Positions 24,978-35,160 of a DNA stretch of 64,000 nt are shown here, piece after piece. How positions within the stretch are numbered: position 1 is the stretch's first letter; every line of letters begins with the position of its first letter. The DNA lies in assembly GCF_027921445.1 (NCBI RefSeq), contig NZ_CP115667.1:1-64000 (forward strand), written 5' to 3'. The DNA is from Peptoniphilus equinus (GTDB taxonomy: Bacteria > Bacillota > Clostridia > Tissierellales > Peptoniphilaceae). A program made the position numbers and the translations under genes. Under the pieces are notes generated by a model. The model saw only the letters and a program-made list of their open reading frames with translations, was not told the origin of the DNA and did no database searches.

Positions 24978-26333
24978 ATGAAACTGAAATATAATGAAAA
25001 AAGACATGTCAACTTAACGGAAGGCTCCATCGTCTCCGGGATTATCTACTTCGCCATACCTTTGCTCTTATCCAACTTCTTACAACAGCTTTATAATACG
25101 GCGGATTTGATGATCGTCGGTCAGTTTGCAGGTAAAGATCCCATGGCAGCTGTCGGAGCGACAGCACCTATTGCAAACCTCCTCATCGGTCTTTTTATCG
25201 GTCTGACTACCGGGGCAAGCGTCGTGGTTTCGCAACTCTTCGGTGCTATGGATCGGATTCGTTTAAAACGAGCCATCCATACGGCTTACGCCATTGCCAT
25301 TGCCGGAGGGGCCATCATCAGTATTTTAGGGATCACTTTATCGCCGTGGATGTTGGGGCTTTTAAATACGCCGGCGTCCATTATGGATAAATCTCTGGAG
25401 TATATGCGCATTTTCTTTATCGGAATGATTCCCCTGTTGGTTTACAATATGGGCGCGTCGATCTTGAGAAGCGTCGGTGACTCCAGACGGCCGTTTAACT
25501 TTCTTTTAGTGGCGGCACTGGTCAATATCGTCTTGGATTTGGTGCTTGTCGCTTTCTTTAAAATGTCGGTTGTCGGGGCGGGTCTTGCTACGGTCACTGC
25601 ACAAGTGGTCTCTGCCGTTCTCGTCACGCTGAACCTTTCTCAAACCACGGCAATTTTTAAATTGGATCTCAAGGAGATTAAATTTTACCGGGAATCGCTA
25701 AGCACCATTTTTAAAATCGGTATACCCACGGGCATTTCAACAGCCGTCATCTCCTTCTCCAACGTCGTCATTCAAGGGATGATTAACGTCTACGGTGCCA
25801 ACGCCATTGCCGGCGCCGCAGCAGAATCCCGCATTGACGGTTTTATCTTCATGGGCCTGGATGCCATTGCACTCGGGGCGACGACTTTTGCCGCACAAAA
25901 CTATGGCGCGGGCAAGATGGATCGCTTCAGATCGGGACTTAAAGTCACTTTAGGCATGGTCGCTGTGGAATCCATCGTCCTCGGTCTAATCGGGTATATT
26001 TTTGCTGAGCCGTTGATCACTATTTTTAACGGTGATCCGGAAGTTGTGGATATCGGTGTGAGATTTTTGCGCACTTTATCATGGGCCTATGTTTTTCTTG
26101 GTGCGAACCAAGTCATCGGCGGTTTTATACGAGGCACCGGCGAGGCTGTGATGCCTATGGCCATTTCTGTATTCGGGATGTGTATTTTCCGCTTGATCTT
26201 ACTCTATTTCGGCATGAAGGTGAACAACAGTATTGACACCATCTTTATCTCCTATCCTATCACCTGGATTGTGACCGGTGCGGGAACGGGGCTGTACTAT
26301 AAATTTGGCAACTGGAGAGTAAAGGGGCAATAG
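24978..26333 (+). CDS. MATE family efflux transporter
   Basis: The 451-residue, 12-segment membrane protein of the MATE family exports cationic drugs or metabolites by Na+ or H+ antiport. The N-half contains IPLLLSNFLQQLYNTADLMIVGQFAG, the family hallmark region, and the two halves show the internal repeat. GAGAGGAGG precedes the ATG. The stop is TAG, followed two bases later by the ClC start. Substrate unknown. Confidence 0.9.
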   Translation: MKLKYNEKRHVNLTEGSIVSGIIYFAIPLLLSNFLQQLYNTADLMIVGQFAGKDPMAAVGATAPIANLLIGLFIGLTTGASVVVSQLFGAMDRIRLKRAIHTAYAIAIAGGAIISILGITLSPWMLGLLNTPASIMDKSLEYMRIFFIGMIPLLVYNMGASILRSVGDSRRPFNFLLVAALVNIVLDLVLVAFFKMSVVGAGLATVTAQVVSAVLVTLNLSQTTAIFKLDLKEIKFYRESLSTIFKIGIPTGISTAVISFSNVVIQGMINVYGANAIAGAAAESRIDGFIFMGLDAIALGATTFAAQNYGAGKMDRFRSGLKVTLGMVAVESIVLGLIGYIFAEPLITIFNGDPEVVDIGVRFLRTLSWAYVFLGANQVIGGFIRGTGEAVMPMAISVFGMCIFRLILLYFGMKVNNSIDTIFISYPITWIVTGAGTGLYYKFGNWRVKGQ

Positions 26334-26334
26334 G

Positions 26335-27606
26335 GTGAGCACGAACAGAAATATTTTAAAAATGGCAGGCATGGGCAGTTTAGTGGGAATTTTTTCCGGA
26401 CTTTGTGCCGTGCTGTATCGCTTTCTTATCAATCAAACCGATGCCTTTCGAGCGCCTTTCTTTCAAAAGAGCGGTCCGGAGTTGGTGTCCACTTTGATTG
26501 CCGTCCTGATTTGCGGTGTGGTGGCGGCCAAGCTCTTAACATGGGCGCCTTTTTCCGGCGGATCGGGCATTCCACAAATTCACGCCGAGCTGGAAGGTTA
26601 CATCCGTATGAAGCCGCTTCGGGTCCTGCTTTCCAAGCTCACCGGTGGGACACTTTTAAATATTATTGGGCTCTCTCTGGGACGAGAAGGCCCATCTATT
26701 CAAATGGGAGGCATGGCAGGTAAGCTTGTTTCCCGTTTGGACAGCAAGTTCTCCTGGTTGCGTATCACATCGGAGGAGAAGATGCTGCTCATCTCCGCCG
26801 GTGCCGGAGCAGGGCTTGCCGCAGCCTTTAATGCACCCCTTGCCGGGGTCATCTTCTGTGTGGAGGAGCTCCACAAGAAAGTATCGCATACGCTGTTTGT
26901 GCCCATCATTGCCGCGACGACGACAGCCAATGCGGTGAGTTATGCACTGATGGGCAAGGAAACATCTTTCAGTTTCACCTTTCACCACACGCTGGATCTA
27001 AGGTACCTGTGGGTCGCTTTAATCATAGGTATTGCCACCGGTCTGGTGGGGGTTGTGTTCAATTACACGCTTCTCAAAATGCAGGACTTATGGAATCATT
27101 TTGAGTTGGATCTTATGTATAAGCTGATGTTCTTAGGCATTGTCGGCTTGTTTATCGGTCGTTATTTCTATGATATCACCGGAGGCGGGCATCACTTGGT
27201 CGAAAGCTTTGCGCGCGGGGAATACTCCCTCACGATGTTGCTCATTCTGTTAGTGACGAAGCTCTTTTATACGACCTTTGCCTATGGCAGCGGGGCCCAA
27301 GGTGGAATTTTCCTTCCGGTTTTAGTGCTGGGCGCCATTGTGGGTTCGGTGATTTTTCACTTGGTGGCAGGCTTCGGACTCAGTGAGTTTCTTTTGAATT
27401 TTATTATTTTGGGTATGGTGGGTATTTTGGCGTCGGTGGTTCAAGCGCCGATTCTTGCCATCATTCTGGTGTTGGAGATGACCGGCAGTTTCAGTCTGCT
27501 CCTCTTTTTTACCGTCACGAGTTTGGTCAGTATGTTAGTGGCAGAAATTTGCCACACGCCGCCTATTTATGACTCACTGTATGAGCGGATTGTTAAAAAG
27601 TTATGA
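26335..27606 (+). CDS. ClC-family chloride channel/exchanger
   Basis: This 423-residue ClC protein starts at GTG 26335. The three anion-site motifs are present: GSGIPQ, GREGPSIQMG with the gating Glu, and GGIFLP. A second Glu in FNAPLAGVIFCVEELH corresponds to the internal proton-transfer Glu of H+/Cl- exchangers, so exchange is more likely than passive channel activity. GREGP argues against the fluoride subclass. It lies just after the MATE gene and overlaps the acetyltransferase start. Confidence 0.92.
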   Translation: MSTNRNILKMAGMGSLVGIFSGLCAVLYRFLINQTDAFRAPFFQKSGPELVSTLIAVLICGVVAAKLLTWAPFSGGSGIPQIHAELEGYIRMKPLRVLLSKLTGGTLLNIIGLSLGREGPSIQMGGMAGKLVSRLDSKFSWLRITSEEKMLLISAGAGAGLAAAFNAPLAGVIFCVEELHKKVSHTLFVPIIAATTTANAVSYALMGKETSFSFTFHHTLDLRYLWVALIIGIATGLVGVVFNYTLLKMQDLWNHFELDLMYKLMFLGIVGLFIGRYFYDITGGGHHLVESFARGEYSLTMLLILLVTKLFYTTFAYGSGAQGGIFLPVLVLGAIVGSVIFHLVAGFGLSEFLLNFIILGMVGILASVVQAPILAIILVLEMTGSFSLLLFFTVTSLVSMLVAEICHTPPIYDSLYERIVKKL

Positions 27607-28142
27607 GTCTCACTTACGAACCGTTGAATTTGAACCATGTCTTGGCATTTCGGGACTGGGGACGCCATACTGATCCCAGGTTTGATGATTATAATTTCTA
27701 TGAAAAAACGGTGTCGGATTGTGAAGCATGGCTGGCGTGGAAGACCGGAGGCGGTAAGTACTATACCGTGCTCTTGGATCAGCGACCTATAGGCTACGTC
27801 TCCTTTAAACGTCTGCCGCGTCTCGGCGGGCGGGAGTTGGGTGTGGTGTTCGATCCGAACTATGTCTCTCAGGGTTACGGCAGTGAGGCACTACAGACGA
27901 TGATCCGTCGTTACTTTGAGATGACGAACTATACCAAACTTTATCTGTCCGTGGCGAGGTATAATATTCGTGCAAGGCGACTTTATGACACGTTAGGTTT
28001 TCAAAAGACGCACACGACTTTTATGAAGTATGACAATCCTCGGAACGGGATGGAGATGGATAAGAACTACTTTTTTCAAATTATGGGTATGGTGTTTTTC
28101 TATGTGGATCACATGGTACTAAGAAGGAGTGATTGCCGATGA
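27603..28142 (+). CDS. GNAT family N-acetyltransferase
   Basis: The 179-residue protein has the RimJ/RimL-type GNAT fold. The acetyl-CoA loop is in ELGVVFDPNYVSQGYGSEAL (motif A, Q-x-x-G-x-G/A form SQGYGSEA), and SVARYNIRARRLYDTLGFQKT is motif B. The substrate is unknown. It overlaps the ClC stop by four bases (ATGA), and the DnaD gene begins within its last codons. Confidence 0.85.
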   Translation: MSLTYEPLNLNHVLAFRDWGRHTDPRFDDYNFYEKTVSDCEAWLAWKTGGGKYYTVLLDQRPIGYVSFKRLPRLGGRELGVVFDPNYVSQGYGSEALQTMIRRYFEMTNYTKLYLSVARYNIRARRLYDTLGFQKTHTTFMKYDNPRNGMEMDKNYFFQIMGMVFFYVDHMVLRRSDCR

Positions 28143-29125
28143 AACTACAACTGGATACGACGACCATGGATTTAGGAGACACCCCGGTTGAGAATATTTT
28201 TATCAATGATTATATGCCTCAAGCGGACGGCAACTTTGTCAAAGTCTACTTGTTAGGCTTACGACTCGCTCGCACAAAGGATTTGTCAACGGTCATGAGT
28301 TACCAGACCCTTGCAGATTTGTTGGGTTTGATTGAATCAGATGTCAAACGAGCATTTTCTTATTGGGAGCGCGTGGGAGCGGTGCGTCTTGATGAGGCGA
28401 ACGGTGAGCCGACGGTGACCTATGTGAACTTAAAAGAACTCTATGTCAAACATGTCTATGCTAAGCCGGAAGCCACATCCCGAAGCACTTTTTTAGACGA
28501 CAGGGACATTGCCAATCTCCTCTCTCAGGCAGACTACTATATGCGAGGTACCTTAACGCACTCAAAAAAGCGTGATATTGCCTCTTGGATTGAGACCTAC
28601 AACATGCCTCCGAACCTTATTGAGGAAGCTTTTTGGTATGTCACCGAAGTGCAAAAAAAAGACAGTCTGGACTACGTGGAAGCGGTGGTGCGCAATTGGT
28701 CACGGGACAACATCCGCACTAAAGAAGATATCGAGCGCTCCATTCGGGAACATGATGAGCGTTACTATCGTCTGATGGCGGTGAAAAATCGCATCGGTCT
28801 TTCAAATAAGGCGTACACCCCGGTAGATTTTGACACGGTAAACCGCTGGTTTGATGAGGGGATGAGCATGGAGCTGGTGATGGCGGCCTGCGACAGGACG
28901 GTGAATATTCAGCATCCCAATCTCGGTTATGTGGATCGGATTTTAAGAAATTGGCAGTCCAAGGGCATCACGGATCCGAAAGAAGTGAAGGCACGGGACA
29001 GTCGTCCGACACCTCGAACGACGTTTCACAATTTTAAACAGCAGACTGAAACCATGACAGAAGACGATTTGGAAGCGCTCGCTCAGAAAAAACGGGACGC
29101 ATTCCTAAAGAAGTTAGGTGAATAA
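28139..29125 (+). CDS. DnaD-domain primosome protein
   Basis: The product is 328 residues from ATG 28139; GGAG at 28126-28129 sets this start rather than TTG 28133. It has a winged-helix N-terminus (about 30-110) and two DnaB_2/DnaD-type C-terminal domains. The latter are seen in EEAFWYVTEVQKKDSLDYVEAVVRNW and again in YVDRILRNWQSKGI with the YxxxIxxxW pattern. DnaD/DnaB proteins remodel origin DNA and recruit the helicase loader in Firmicutes. The adjacent DnaI-type ATPase, whose ATG overlaps the stop, supports this role. Confidence 0.88.
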   Translation: MKLQLDTTTMDLGDTPVENIFINDYMPQADGNFVKVYLLGLRLARTKDLSTVMSYQTLADLLGLIESDVKRAFSYWERVGAVRLDEANGEPTVTYVNLKELYVKHVYAKPEATSRSTFLDDRDIANLLSQADYYMRGTLTHSKKRDIASWIETYNMPPNLIEEAFWYVTEVQKKDSLDYVEAVVRNWSRDNIRTKEDIERSIREHDERYYRLMAVKNRIGLSNKAYTPVDFDTVNRWFDEGMSMELVMAACDRTVNIQHPNLGYVDRILRNWQSKGITDPKEVKARDSRPTPRTTFHNFKQQTETMTEDDLEALAQKKRDAFLKKLGE

Positions 29126-30087
29126 TGGAACTGTTTCGCAAAATTGAACGGGAGTATCAAGAGCTGCGCGATGCCGATGAGAAAGCTCACCGCAAAAAGA
29201 TGGCAAAGCTATATCGCAACCTTCCTGAACTGGAAGCTTTGGATCAGAAGATTCAGCGCTTGGGGATTGAAGGGGCGAAAGAGCAGCTTCTTCATCCCAA
29301 CTCCAAAGGACTTTCGGAAATCAATGAAGCGCTCTACACGCTCCGGGAGGAAAAAGCGCACCTGCTTATGACGATGGGTCTTCCCCGTGATTACACCAAG
29401 GTGGACTATCGATGTGAGCTGTGTGAGGATACAGGAAGACTGGAAGACGGCAGTCGCTGTCGTTGTTTTAAACAGCGTATCTCCCGTGAGCTCTATGAAA
29501 TGAGCAATCTCAATCTACAACTGGAAAAAGAAAATTTTCTGACCTTTGATCTGGGTATTTTTTCTAAAGACGTCTACGATGGCGAAAATTTAAGTCCTCG
29601 AGACAACATGGAAGCCATTCTTCGCGTCGTGCGGCGGTTTATTGACGACTTTGAAAAAAATAATGATTTTAATATGCTTTTTTATGGTACAACAGGACAG
29701 GGCAAGACTTTTATGTTAAACTGTATAGCTAAAGAACTCTTGGATAAGAATGTCAATGTCATCTATCAAACCGCCTTCAATATCGTAGATATCGTGGAAG
29801 ATCGCAGGTTTCGACGCAATGAGGCAACTCAGATGAAATACGAGCTGCTCTTAAACAGTGATTTACTTATCATCGACGATTTGGGGATTGAACGCATCAA
29901 TGCCTTCTCCACATCGGAGATTTTTAACATTGTCAATTCCAGACTGTTGAGCGGCAAAAAGACGTTGATATCCACCAATCTCTCGCCGAAAGAGCTCTCG
30001 AGCACCTACACAGATCGTGTATTTTCAAGGGTATTTCAAAAGTTTATGCCGTTGAAATTTTATGGGGAAGATTTAAGACTTAGATAA
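29125..30087 (+). CDS. dnaI: DnaI/DnaC-type helicase loader ATPase
   Basis: The 320-residue AAA+ ATPase loads the replicative helicase. The N-terminal half has a zinc-binding pattern CELCEDTGRLEDGSRCRC (about 94-111). The ATPase core has Walker A GTTGQGKTFM (about 188-197), Walker B LLIIDDLGIE and the sensor region LISTNLS. It is coupled to the dnaD gene in the order known for Firmicute primosome genes. Confidence 0.92.
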   Translation: MELFRKIEREYQELRDADEKAHRKKMAKLYRNLPELEALDQKIQRLGIEGAKEQLLHPNSKGLSEINEALYTLREEKAHLLMTMGLPRDYTKVDYRCELCEDTGRLEDGSRCRCFKQRISRELYEMSNLNLQLEKENFLTFDLGIFSKDVYDGENLSPRDNMEAILRVVRRFIDDFEKNNDFNMLFYGTTGQGKTFMLNCIAKELLDKNVNVIYQTAFNIVDIVEDRRFRRNEATQMKYELLLNSDLLIIDDLGIERINAFSTSEIFNIVNSRLLSGKKTLISTNLSPKELSSTYTDRVFSRVFQKFMPLKFYGEDLRLR

Positions 30088-30098
30088 GGAGTGGTATT

Positions 30099-31298
30099 AT
30101 GAAGCTATCACAAAGAGTAAAAGAAGTTCCGTTTTCAGCGATTCGTAAATTGACACCATTGTCTGATGCGGCGGAAAAAGCGGGTAAAAAAGTCTATCAC
30201 CTGAACATCGGTGCGCCTGACACCAAGACACCTGAGGAATTTCTTGATGCCATTCGCGCCATAGAACTGCAAACTATTGACTATGCGCCATCTAAGGGGA
30301 TTAAAGAACTTCGGGAAGCCACCTGTGGTTACTATGCACGACGGGGTAAATCCTACGATCCGGAAAAAGACATCGTCATTACCTCCGGAGCCAGTGAAGC
30401 CTTGCGATTTGCAGTAGAAACCATCTGTGATATCGGGGACAATATTGTCACCACCAACCCGTTTTATTCCAACTATCAAACCATGGCTAAAGAAATCGGC
30501 ATCAAGATGAAGACCTTTGATACAATCATTGATCAAGGTTATCGTCTGCCGTCCAAAGACGTGATTCAAGAAGCCATTGACGAGCGTTCACGAGCCATCC
30601 TTATTTCCAACCCGTCCAATCCGACCGGAGCTGTATACAGCCATGAAGAAATTCAACGTATTGTCGATGTGGCCTTGGAAAATGACCTCTTTATCATCGC
30701 CGATGAAGTCTATTCGGAATTTATTTTTGACGGAGCAGAGTTTGCCTCCTTCACAGGGGTGGAAGGCATTGACGATCGTCTTATCCTCATGGATTCTATC
30801 TCCAAGCGCTTTGGTGCGTGCGGTGCGCGCATTGGTGCACTGATCTGCAAGAACCCTGAGATTATGGACGGTGTCGTGCGTCTTGCCACCTCCCGGCTGG
30901 CCGTCTCCACGGTAGACCAAATTGGTGCGGCAGCTCTCTACGATGTGAGTGATGCCTACTTCAGAAATGTCAACGACGAATACAATCGCCGTCGTCACGC
31001 AATTTATGAGGAACTGACGAAACTTGACGGCGTGAAAGTGACCATGCCTGAAGGCGCTTTCTATGTTATGCCCGAACTGCCGGTCAAAGATACCGATGAC
31101 TTTGCGGCATGGCTGTTAAACGACTTTGAAGATGAGGGTGAAACGGTGATGGTGGCCCCTGCTTTCGGCTTCTATCAAAACAACGACGCCGGAAAGACGC
31201 AAGTTCGCCTTGCCTACGTCATCAATGAAAAAGATATTCGTCGTGCCATTCAAATCTTAGGTAAGGCACTGGTTGAGTATAAGAAGGATCATGAATAA
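30099..31298 (+). CDS. Pyridoxal-phosphate aminotransferase, class I/II (aspartate aminotransferase-like)
   Basis: The 399-residue fold-type I aminotransferase shows NPSNPTGAVYS, the cofactor Asp in ADEVYSEF, and the PLP-binding Lys236 in DSISKRFGACGARIG. The C-terminal substrate Arg lies in TQVRLAYVI. It most resembles aspartate aminotransferases of the AspC/PatA subgroup. The exact amino donor is not certain. AAGGAG precedes the ATG, and the small membrane protein gene overlaps its end. Confidence 0.9.
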   Translation: MKLSQRVKEVPFSAIRKLTPLSDAAEKAGKKVYHLNIGAPDTKTPEEFLDAIRAIELQTIDYAPSKGIKELREATCGYYARRGKSYDPEKDIVITSGASEALRFAVETICDIGDNIVTTNPFYSNYQTMAKEIGIKMKTFDTIIDQGYRLPSKDVIQEAIDERSRAILISNPSNPTGAVYSHEEIQRIVDVALENDLFIIADEVYSEFIFDGAEFASFTGVEGIDDRLILMDSISKRFGACGARIGALICKNPEIMDGVVRLATSRLAVSTVDQIGAAALYDVSDAYFRNVNDEYNRRRHAIYEELTKLDGVKVTMPEGAFYVMPELPVKDTDDFAAWLLNDFEDEGETVMVAPAFGFYQNNDAGKTQVRLAYVINEKDIRRAIQILGKALVEYKKDHE

Positions 31299-31554
31299 GA
31301 GTAAAATTCTACAGGCATGTCTGGTCATTGCCTTAACTGTGTTTGTCCTCTTCCAGTTTGTTACAAGAGAGATGACAGCAGCGTACTTGGAGTCCGTGCG
31401 ATGGGGACTCTTAGGTCTTGTGGTGGTGCTCAGCGTACTGTATGCAAGAGATCACGATCGTCAAACCGGCGAGCATGTCACAGCCTTTTTGGTAAAAATG
31501 CTTGGCCTTTTGATTCTTTGCTACGGTCTCTTTAAGTGGCGCGGGTTAGTTTAA
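31291..31554 (+). CDS. Small membrane protein, function unknown
   Basis: The 87-residue product from ATG 31291 overlaps the aminotransferase stop by eight bases and has AAGGA just upstream. It has three hydrophobic stretches: ILQACLVIALTVFVLFQFV, WGLLGLVVVLSVLY and FLVKMLGLLILCYGLF. No family is recognised. The coupling suggests it is a real gene. Confidence 0.6.
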   Translation: MNKSKILQACLVIALTVFVLFQFVTREMTAAYLESVRWGLLGLVVVLSVLYARDHDRQTGEHVTAFLVKMLGLLILCYGLFKWRGLV

Positions 31555-31710
31555 CATAAAAACAGAGCATAATGTAATGTATCGAGGGTGGAATACACCA
31601 TGCGGTGCTTACCGGATTGTAGACTTCGTAGTAGCAGATACACAGAAACGCCACAAGCGAACCGAAGATAGTATCCTGCATGAGTTTGCATACGACATTT
31701 AAATGACAAG
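31555..31710. other. Spacer between the small membrane gene and the trp terminator; possible gene remnant
   Basis: This stretch has one plus-strand frame (31577-31702, about 41 codons, ending HEFAYDI) with no convincing ribosome site. Minus-strand frames look like shadow. I cannot assign it. Confidence 0.3.
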
Positions 31711-31753
31711 GGGCGCACTTTTTGGAATTTCAACTCCAAAAGGTGCGCCTCTT
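31711..31753. terminator. Stem-loop at the end of the trp operon (probable terminator)
   Basis: GGCGCACTTTTTGGA (31712-31726) pairs with TCCAAAAGGTGCGCC (31735-31749) with one wobble. The plus strand has TCTTT afterwards, and the minus strand a weaker T-rich tail. It is 64 bases beyond the trpA stop. Confidence 0.7.
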
Positions 31754-31816
31754 TATTGTGGTACGATTTACCATAAGAAAAAGAGTGAATGGGAATGGGG
31801 TTTACTGTTTCTGCCA

Positions 31817-32593
31817 CTAATTAGTTAATAGAGCCGATTTCATTGTCTTCACATACTCTGCGATGTATTTCGGCGCGTCCTTTCCATACTGTTCCAGAAG
31901 CTTGATGATTGCTGAGCCGACAATGGCACCATCAGATATGTCCGCCATTTTCTTTGATTGCTCAGGTGTGGAGATACCGAATCCGATAGCGCAGGGCACG
32001 TCGGAATTTTCTCTTATTATTTTAACAATGGAAGCGAGGTCTGTCTTGATTTCGTTTCTCACGCCTGTCACACCAAGACTGGACACGATATAAATGAACC
32101 CTTCTGCTTGCTTTGCAATCCTAGCAATACGGTTTTCAGAGGTAGGCGCGATCATTGAAATTAAATCAACGCCGTATTTTTTGCATAGCGGCTGGAACTC
32201 TTCCTTTTCTTCAAATGGCAGATCTGGCAGAATCAGTCCGTCAATTCCGATGTCACGGCAGGTGGCAATAAATTTTTCCGCACCGTAGGAAAAGACGACA
32301 TTGGCATAAGTCATAAATACCATTGGAATTTTCACATCACGGCGAAGTTCTTCTACCAAAGAGAATATCTTATCCGTTGTGACACCGCCGCTCAGTGCTC
32401 TCAGGTTTGCTGACTGAATCACGGGACCCTCTGCCGTGGGATCGGAGAAAGGAATCCCGAGCTCAATGAGGTTGGCACCATTTTTTACAGCGGCACGGAC
32501 AATGTCCGCTGTTGTATTTAAATCGGGATCGCCGCAGGTGATAAACGGGATGAATGCTTTTCCGTGTTCAAATGCTTTTTGAATGTTACTCAT
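31817..32593 (-). CDS. trpA: Tryptophan synthase alpha chain
   Basis: The 258-residue TIM-barrel subunit cleaves indole-3-glycerol phosphate to indole, which tunnels to TrpB. It starts at ATG 32593 with GGGAGGA upstream; the longer frame to 32629 lies inside trpB. The motif [19 protein letters not shown] carries the catalytic Glu, and LPDLPFEE carries the catalytic Asp. [15 protein letters not shown] forms the mobile loop. It is the last gene of the trp operon and overlaps the trpB stop. Confidence 0.96.
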   Translation of the reverse strand: MSNIQKAFEHGKAFIPFITCGDPDLNTTADIVRAAVKNGANLIELGIPFSDPTAEGPVIQSANLRALSGGVTTDKIFSLVEELRRDVKIPMVFMTYANVVFSYGAEKFIATCRDIGIDGLILPDLPFEEKEEFQPLCKKYGVDLISMIAPTSENRIARIAKQAEGFIYIVSSLGVTGVRNEIKTDLASIVKIIRENSDVPCAIGFGISTPEQSKKMADISDGAIVGSAIIKLLEQYGKDAPKYIAEYVKTMKSALLTN

Positions 32594-33776
32594 GAATATC
32601 CTCCCCTCGGTAGCAGGCAATGGCAGCACAGTCCTTGTCGCCTCTGCCGGAAATTGTAATTACGATTATTTTATCTTTATCCATCATCGGTGCAATCTTC
32701 ATAGCATGTGCCACAGCGTGTGCCGATTCGATCGCAGGGATGATGCCTTCGGTCTTCGCAAGATATTCAAAAGCATTTACCGCTTCGTTATCGGTGACAG
32801 GCACGTATTGTGCTCTACCAATGTCGTGAAGGTATGCGTGTTCGGGGCCAACGCCGGGATAGTCAAGTCCTGCGGAAATAGAATAAACAGGAGCAATCTG
32901 ACCATCGTTATCCTGACAGAAGTAAGACTTCATACCGTGGAAGATGCCGACTCTGCCGGTTGCAATAGTTGCTGCCGTTTCAAAAGTATCAACACCTCTG
33001 CCGGCTGCTTCACAACCGATCAAACGAACATTTTTATCTTCGATGAAATGATAGAAGCTTCCGATGGCATTTGATCCACCGCCAACACAGGCAATGACAG
33101 CATCGGGAAGTCTACCTTCTTTTACTAAAATCTGTTCTTTGATCTCTTTGGAAATGACAGATTGAAAATCACGAACGATGGTAGGGAACGGATGCGGTCC
33201 CATGACTGACCCGAGACAATAGTGAGTGTCGTTGATTCTGGAAGTCCACTCACGCATGGCTTCCGATACCGCATCTTTGAGGGTTGCCGTACCGGTCTTT
33301 ACCGGAATCACCTTAGCGCCGAGCAGCCGCATGCGATACACATTTAGAGCTTGACGGATAGTATCTTCTTCGCCCATAAATACCACACATTCCATGTCCA
33401 GCAGTGCAGCGGCAGTTGCTGTAGCTACACCATGCTGACCGGCTCCTGTTTCAGCGATTAATCGGGTTTTACCCATCTTCTTTGCAAGAAGTGCCTGACC
33501 GAGCACATTGTTGATTTTATGTGCACCCGTATGATTGAGATCTTCACGTTTCAGATATACCTTCGCACCGCCAAGGTCCCTTGTCATTTTTTCGGCATAG
33601 TAAAGTCGTGATGGTCTGCCTGCATAGTTTTGGAAAAGCTCGGTGATTTCTCTGTTGAAATCCGGGTCGTTTTTGTAATGATTATACGCTTTTTCAAGCT
33701 CAATAACCGCATTCATCAGTGTTTCGGGAATATACTGACCGCCGTGAACACCAAAGCGTCCGTTTGGATTTGTCAT
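32586..33776 (-). CDS. trpB: Tryptophan synthase beta chain
   Basis: The 396-residue PLP enzyme condenses indole and serine to tryptophan. The PLP Lys is in [20 protein letters not shown], the active-site Glu in [12 protein letters not shown], and the phosphate loop in [13 protein letters not shown]. This is the trpB1 type that pairs with TrpA. It overlaps trpF upstream by four bases and trpA downstream. Confidence 0.97.
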   Translation of the reverse strand: MTNPNGRFGVHGGQYIPETLMNAVIELEKAYNHYKNDPDFNREITELFQNYAGRPSRLYYAEKMTRDLGGAKVYLKREDLNHTGAHKINNVLGQALLAKKMGKTRLIAETGAGQHGVATATAAALLDMECVVFMGEEDTIRQALNVYRMRLLGAKVIPVKTGTATLKDAVSEAMREWTSRINDTHYCLGSVMGPHPFPTIVRDFQSVISKEIKEQILVKEGRLPDAVIACVGGGSNAIGSFYHFIEDKNVRLIGCEAAGRGVDTFETAATIATGRVGIFHGMKSYFCQDNDGQIAPVYSISAGLDYPGVGPEHAYLHDIGRAQYVPVTDNEAVNAFEYLAKTEGIIPAIESAHAVAHAMKIAPMMDKDKIIVITISGRGDKDCAAIACYRGEDIHE

Positions 33777-34381
33777 ATTTTTTCTTCCTTTCTGACAGCA
33801 GCAGTAAATGCCGCCATTTTTGTTTTGTCTTTCAGTCCGTCAGTTTCAATGCCTGAACTGACATCCACCGCATAGGGATGAAGCATACTGATCGCATTTT
33901 CCACATTGTCAGGCGTCAGTCCTCCTGCAAGGAAATAGGGTCTATTTACATTTTGTATCAGTTTCCAATTAAATACCGTTCCCGTACCTGCACCTGAATC
34001 AAGCAGTATGCAATCCGCACTACAGCATTCGGCATCGACAAGTTCTTTCTCGGATTCAATTCGAATCGCTTTGATAATCGGTTTATCGGTGAGTATTCGC
34101 AACTGCTTTATATAATCCTCGTCTTCAGCACCGTGGAGTTGAACAATATCAATAATCCCTTGATTCAAAAGATCGGCAATGGTTTTAACGTCTTCATTCA
34201 CAAAAACTCCGACCGCTTTAGTATTTGCGTTAAGCAGCTGTTTCAACGCTTTTGCCTTTTGCGGCGTAATATATCGCTTGCTTTTCGGTACAAAGACAAA
34301 TCCGATATATTCTGGATTTAATTCGTTAGTAGCTGCTATATCGCAGGGACGGGATAATCCGCATAGCTTTATCTTTGTCAT
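33773..34381 (-). CDS. trpF: Phosphoribosylanthranilate isomerase
   Basis: The 202-residue TIM-barrel enzyme converts phosphoribosylanthranilate to CdRP. The catalytic Cys is in [10 protein letters not shown] near the N-terminus, the general-acid Asp in [17 protein letters not shown], and the phosphate sites in [11 protein letters not shown] and [13 protein letters not shown]. It overlaps trpC and trpB by four bases each. Confidence 0.95.
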   Translation of the reverse strand: MTKIKLCGLSRPCDIAATNELNPEYIGFVFVPKSKRYITPQKAKALKQLLNANTKAVGVFVNEDVKTIADLLNQGIIDIVQLHGAEDEDYIKQLRILTDKPIIKAIRIESEKELVDAECCSADCILLDSGAGTGTVFNWKLIQNVNRPYFLAGGLTPDNVENAISMLHPYAVDVSSGIETDGLKDKTKMAAFTAAVRKEEKI

Positions 34382-35160
34382 ACTGCCTCCCGAAGTTCGC
34401 TGAGTTTAGATTTTTTGTCAGTTGCTCTCATGAGGGTCTCTCCAATCAATACCGCATCTGCACCGATTTTCCGGAGCTTTATAATATCTGCACCGTCTTT
34501 TACACCGCTTTCTGACACGAAAAGTACATCACGGGGTATCAGCTCTCTTAATCTGCGACTGTTTTCGGTATCTACGGAAAAATCATTGAGATTCCGGTTG
34601 TTGACGCCAATGATTCGTGCGCCTGACTGTATCGCTGTGCTTACTTCTGTCTCATCGTGAGCTTCCACCAATGCTGAAAGACCGAGTTCATCGCATAAGC
34701 CAATATACTCTCTGATTTGGCTTGAATCCAGTATCGAGCAGATAAGAAGCACCGCTGAGGCACCGAGTATCTTAGCTTCGTAGATCATATATTCATCCAC
34801 CGTGAAGTCTTTCCTAAGACAAGGGATCGAAACTGAGTTTGCAATCTCCATAAGATGTTCATCACTACCCAAAAACCACTTGGGCTCAGTCAGGACTGAA
34901 ATGCAGTCGGCACCCGCCATTTCATATTCCTCTGCAATTTGTAAATACGGAAAGACCGGGGCAATCACACCTTTTGAGGGAGAGGCTTTTTTACACTCAC
35001 AGATAAAAGATAGGTCAGGCTTTTTCAGGGCGTTTTCAAACGCAAATGTGCCTTGAGGTAAGTCTAATGTCTGCTGCTTGATTTCTTCGAGGGATAGTTT
35101 ATTTTTGGCTTCTGCCACTCTCTTTCTGGCATGATCAGCAAGTCTGTCAAGTATTGTCAT
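34378..35160 (-). CDS. trpC: Indole-3-glycerol phosphate synthase
   Basis: The 260-residue TIM-barrel enzyme ring-closes CdRP to indole-3-glycerol phosphate. Conserved segments: [15 protein letters not shown] with the catalytic Lys, [33 protein letters not shown], and the phosphate loop [13 protein letters not shown]. It is separate from trpF, as usual in Firmicutes, and overlaps trpD and trpF. Confidence 0.96.
   Translation of the reverse strand: MTILDRLADHARKRVAEAKNKLSLEEIKQQTLDLPQGTFAFENALKKPDLSFICECKKASPSKGVIAPVFPYLQIAEEYEMAGADCISVLTEPKWFLGSDEHLMEIANSVSIPCLRKDFTVDEYMIYEAKILGASAVLLICSILDSSQIREYIGLCDELGLSALVEAHDETEVSTAIQSGARIIGVNNRNLNDFSVDTENSRRLRELIPRDVLFVSESGVKDGADIIKLRKIGADAVLIGETLMRATDKKSKLSELREAV

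Noticed and set aside
31551-31817. 88-residue minus-strand frame downstream of trpA
   Set aside because: It spans the terminator hairpin, has no ribosome site and no recognisable protein features.
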